Shown here piece after piece: positions 61,919-64,000 of a DNA stretch of 64,000 nucleotides. Source of the DNA: Cohnella hashimotonis (GTDB lineage: Bacteria; Bacillota; Bacilli; Paenibacillales; Paenibacillaceae); NCBI RefSeq assembly GCF_030014955.1, contig NZ_JAGRPV010000001.1, forward strand, positions 8,085,501 through 8,149,500, in the 5' to 3' direction. The notes beneath the pieces were generated by a model, which ran no database searches, was not told the origin of the DNA, and worked only from the letters and a program-made list of their open reading frames with translations. A program made the translations under genes and the position numbers. Each line of letters begins with the position of its first letter. Positions within the stretch are counted from its first letter, which is position 1.

Positions 61919-63046
61919 ATGTATCTAGCTATTCGAGAGATCAGATTTTCCAAAGGACGCTACGCGCTCATCGCCATTATTATGCTGCTCGTCTCGTTTC
62001 TCGTGCTGTTCGTAACCGGACTGGCCCGCGGGCTTGCCTATGACAATGCGGCATCCATTCAAAATATGGACGCTACGCATTTTATGATGGAGAAAGACTC
62101 GAATCATCGCTTCACCCGCTCGCAGATCGGGGAGCAGGCACTGGGGCAGGCAAACCAAGTCGTCGGCGAAAAAAACGCGGAGCCGCTGGGGGTCAGGATG
62201 ACAACCGTGACCGCGGAAGGCGCTGCAGGCAAGCTGGACGTGACGCTGCTCGGCATGAGACCGGAGGGTTGGCTGACGCCCGCAGCGGTTGAAGGGTCGG
62301 CGCTCAACCCGCAGGACGCAGGGCGAGTGCTTGTCGATCGGAAACTGAAGGAATCTGGCGTGCGTCTCGGCACCGTTATTGTCGATCAAGCTTCCGGCAC
62401 GAAGTGGACCGTCGGCGGATTCGTAAGCGAGGAATCGTTCAGCCATTCGCCCGCGGTCATCCTGAATCTATACGATTGGCGGCAGCTTCTGCTCAAATCG
62501 TCCGCAAGGCTGGCAGGAGGAGGGGCAGGTGACGGGACGACGTATAGCGCCATTGCGGTAAAGGCGACTAAAAATCAGGCGGAGCGGCTGGCCGCGACCT
62601 TGTCCGATGCCGAAGTCGTCGCCAAGTCGGATGCCGTATCGGCCATTCCGGGCTACAAGGAGGAGCAGGGCTCGCTGTGGATGATGATTATTTTCCTGTT
62701 TATCATCTCCTCCTTTGTGCTGGGCGTATTCTTTTATGTCATCACGATCCAGAAGAGCAGCCAGTTCGGCATTTTAAAGGCGATCGGCACGCGCACGGCT
62801 TATCTGGCCCGCAGCGTTGCCTTTCAAGTCTTGCTCCTGACGGCAGGCAGCCTTGCGCTCAGCATGCTGCTTGTTCAAGCCATGGCGGCGTTCTTGCCTG
62901 CCGGCATGCCATTTAGGCTGCAAGCCTCTGCGCTGGCGTTAACGAGCGGCGCTTTTATCGCGATGTCTCTGGCCGGCTCCTTGCTCTCGGTCTGGAAGGT
63001 CGCCCGAATCGACGCGCTGGATGCGATCGGGAGGACGGCGGCATGA
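61919..63046 (+). CDS. hrtB: haem-efflux ABC transporter permease, HrtB-like (FtsX/MacB fold)
   Basis: A 375-residue permease of the MacB/DevC type. It starts MYLAIREIRFSKGRYALI, very much like HrtB proteins, with membrane segment 1 (about 19-41), a large extracytoplasmic domain (about 45-255) and three C-terminal segments (about 258-285, 300-330, 340-365), including SSQFGILKAIGTRTAYL. With the ATPase it exports haem or another toxic lipophilic compound. ATG at 61919 has AGGAGGAGGGG about ten bases upstream. It overlaps the ATPase gene by four bases. The direct repeat 41 bases upstream ties it to HssR. Confidence 0.88.
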   Translation: MYLAIREIRFSKGRYALIAIIMLLVSFLVLFVTGLARGLAYDNAASIQNMDATHFMMEKDSNHRFTRSQIGEQALGQANQVVGEKNAEPLGVRMTTVTAEGAAGKLDVTLLGMRPEGWLTPAAVEGSALNPQDAGRVLVDRKLKESGVRLGTVIVDQASGTKWTVGGFVSEESFSHSPAVILNLYDWRQLLLKSSARLAGGGAGDGTTYSAIAVKATKNQAERLAATLSDAEVVAKSDAVSAIPGYKEEQGSLWMMIIFLFIISSFVLGVFFYVITIQKSSQFGILKAIGTRTAYLARSVAFQVLLLTAGSLALSMLLVQAMAAFLPAGMPFRLQASALALTSGAFIAMSLAGSLLSVWKVARIDALDAIGRTAA

Positions 63047-63720
63047 GACACAGACTGATTCTGCGCGACATCACGCATGCCTTCGAGGATGGCGGCACGA
63101 GGCGAACGGTGCTCGATCGTCTCAATCTGCAAGTGTCGGAAGGGGAACTCGTCGCGGTGATGGGGCCTTCCGGTTCCGGGAAGAGCACGTTCCTCTCAAT
63201 CGCGGGCGCGCTTCTGGCGCCGACAAGCGGCGAAGTGCTCATCGACGGAGAGTCGCTGGCCGGCAAGGAGAAGCAGGAGCTCTCCGATCTGCGGCTTCGC
63301 AAGCTCGGATTTATTTTTCAAAGCGCCAATCTGATCCCTTATCTGAAGGTAGAAGAGCAGCTGATACTGGTCAACAGGCTGGAAGCGACGAGCAAAGCGC
63401 ACACGGCTGCACGCACAAGCGAGCTGCTTCATAAGCTGGGCCTGGACGGCCGCAGACATGCTTATCCCGACAAATTGTCGGGCGGCGAGCGCCAGCGCGT
63501 CGCGATCGCAAGAGCGCTCATGAACGATCCGGCCGTGCTGCTGGCGGACGAGCCGACGGCGAGCCTGGATGCCGCCAGAGGCATGGACGTGGTGCGAATG
63601 ATTGCCCGGGAGGCACAGGAGCGGGGCAAGAGCGCCGTTATGGTTACGCACGACGAGCGGGTGCTGCCGCTGTGCGATCGCGTGCTTTATTTAGAGAACG
63701 GCAGTTTGGTTGAGAAATAA
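63043..63720 (+). CDS. hrtA: haem-efflux ABC transporter ATPase, HrtA-like
   Basis: A 225-residue MacB/LolD-type ATPase: Walker A GPSGSGKST, Q-loop FIFQSANLIPYLKVEEQ, signature LSGGERQRVAIARAL, Walker B VLLADEPTASLD, switch His in MVTHDERVL. Matches HrtA in size. Overlaps the permease gene by four bases. Followed by a good terminator at 63743, closing the four-gene haem-stress unit. Confidence 0.93.
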   Translation: MRHRLILRDITHAFEDGGTRRTVLDRLNLQVSEGELVAVMGPSGSGKSTFLSIAGALLAPTSGEVLIDGESLAGKEKQELSDLRLRKLGFIFQSANLIPYLKVEEQLILVNRLEATSKAHTAARTSELLHKLGLDGRRHAYPDKLSGGERQRVAIARALMNDPAVLLADEPTASLDAARGMDVVRMIAREAQERGKSAVMVTHDERVLPLCDRVLYLENGSLVEK

Positions 63721-63742
63721 ATCTGAAGATAAAGCCTAAACA

Positions 63743-63769
63743 GCCTGCTGCTTCTGCAGCAGGCGTTTT
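63743..63769 (+). terminator. terminator after the efflux genes
   Basis: Perfect 9-bp stem GCCTGCTGC (63743-63751) / GCAGCAGGC (63756-63764), loop TTCT, then GTTTT. Confidence 0.8.
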
Positions 63770-63780
63770 ACCGCCGGTCA

Positions 63781-64000
63781 TCATTGCCAGGAAAACATCC
63801 TCCCCGATCGCGATAACCGGTACAGCTCGGGCAGCGCGACGCCGACAAGCACGACCGCCACGCCGATCCACTGCCATCCGCTTACGTGCTCGCGAAGTAC
63901 GGTAGCGGACATCAGCACCGCCACCGGCAGCTCGACGGCTCCCATGATTCCTGCCATTCCGCCTCCGATATGGGGAACGCCGTAGACGAACAGGACGGGC
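63781..64000 (-). CDS. DMT/EamA family transporter, C-terminal end (5' truncated by window edge)
   Basis: The last 73 or so codons of a membrane transporter on the minus strand. The text VYGVPHIGGGMAGIMGAVELPVAVLMSATVL, EHVSGWQWIGVAVVLVGVAL is the final EamA repeat of drug/metabolite transporters, where the 'E-P/L-P-V' before the ninth segment and 'G..ii..Gv' in the tenth are typical. It ends at TGA 63783-63781, with a second TGA directly after. The start lies beyond the window. Confidence 0.8.
   Translation of the reverse strand, partial: PVLFVYGVPHIGGGMAGIMGAVELPVAVLMSATVLREHVSGWQWIGVAVVLVGVALPELYRLSRSGRMFSWQ

Overview
The window reads as chromosomal DNA of a spore-forming, S-layer-bearing, GC-rich member of the Paenibacillaceae (Paenibacillus or Cohnella type). 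The pointers are two SLH-domain surface proteins, a fused SecDF, a large MalT-like LuxR regulator, a 7TMR-type hybrid kinase paired with a SARP-type response regulator, a YheC/YheD spore-coat ATP-grasp fragment, strong AGGAGG ribosome sites, and GTG/TTG starts. No rRNA, tRNA, CRISPR array, prophage or intact insertion sequence was seen. The genus is inferred from gene content only.

Layout. 1-4.6 kb: the end of an ABC-F gene, a small membrane protein, a degenerate dihydroorotate-dehydrogenase-like protein and a LuxR/MalT-type activator. 4.9-9.1 kb: a double-kinase hybrid sensor and its SARP-like regulator. 9.3-20 kb: a surface region with a secreted seven-repeat (propeller-like) SLH protein, three glycosyltransferase genes (one fused to a methyltransferase) and an SLH-anchored collagen-like protein with about 99 Gly-X-Y triplets rich in threonine. 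20.2-22.4 kb: secDF. 22.5-31.1 kb: small stress and housekeeping genes (two WYL regulators, DoxX, GyrI-like, DinB, EVE), an FGE-like protein, an amidoligase with an unusual leader, and an azoreductase.

31.3-43.3 kb: a GNAT gene, then a LacI regulator and a long sugar catabolic operon (ABC importer, two Cys-rich Gfo/Idh/MocA oxidoreductases, a serine esterase, NagB, NagA) with paired palindromic operators. 43.4-46.7 kb: a BlaI/BlaR1-like repressor/antirepressor pair bracketed by two decayed direct-repeat copies of a YheC/YheD segment. 46.7-48.4 kb: an HxlR regulator facing an NAD(P)-binding protein and a DUF2269-like membrane protein. 48.5-52.8 kb: an operon of a GAF-PAS-GGDEF-EAL protein whose N-terminus resembles AcoR/DhaR, a ThDP enzyme of the acetolactate synthase type and a carboxymuconolactone-decarboxylase-like protein.

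53.1-58.5 kb: a lipid kinase, a Fur-box-controlled siderophore importer (binding protein plus two FecCD permeases; no ATPase in the window), and AraC and TetR regulators that overlap by 4 bp. 58.6-59.7 kb: a dihydroflavonol-reductase-like enzyme under a likely TetR operator. 59.8-63.7 kb: a probable haem-sensing and efflux locus HssRS-HrtBA, with an 11-bp-period direct repeat ahead of the efflux genes. The window ends inside a DMT-family transporter. The most interesting candidates are the amidoligase leader/hairpin with its FGE-like neighbour, the glycosyltransferase/collagen surface module, the amino-sugar operon lacking kinase and classical hydrolase, the AcoR-like c-di-GMP enzyme linked to a ThDP enzyme, and the BlaIR cassette between YheCD scars.
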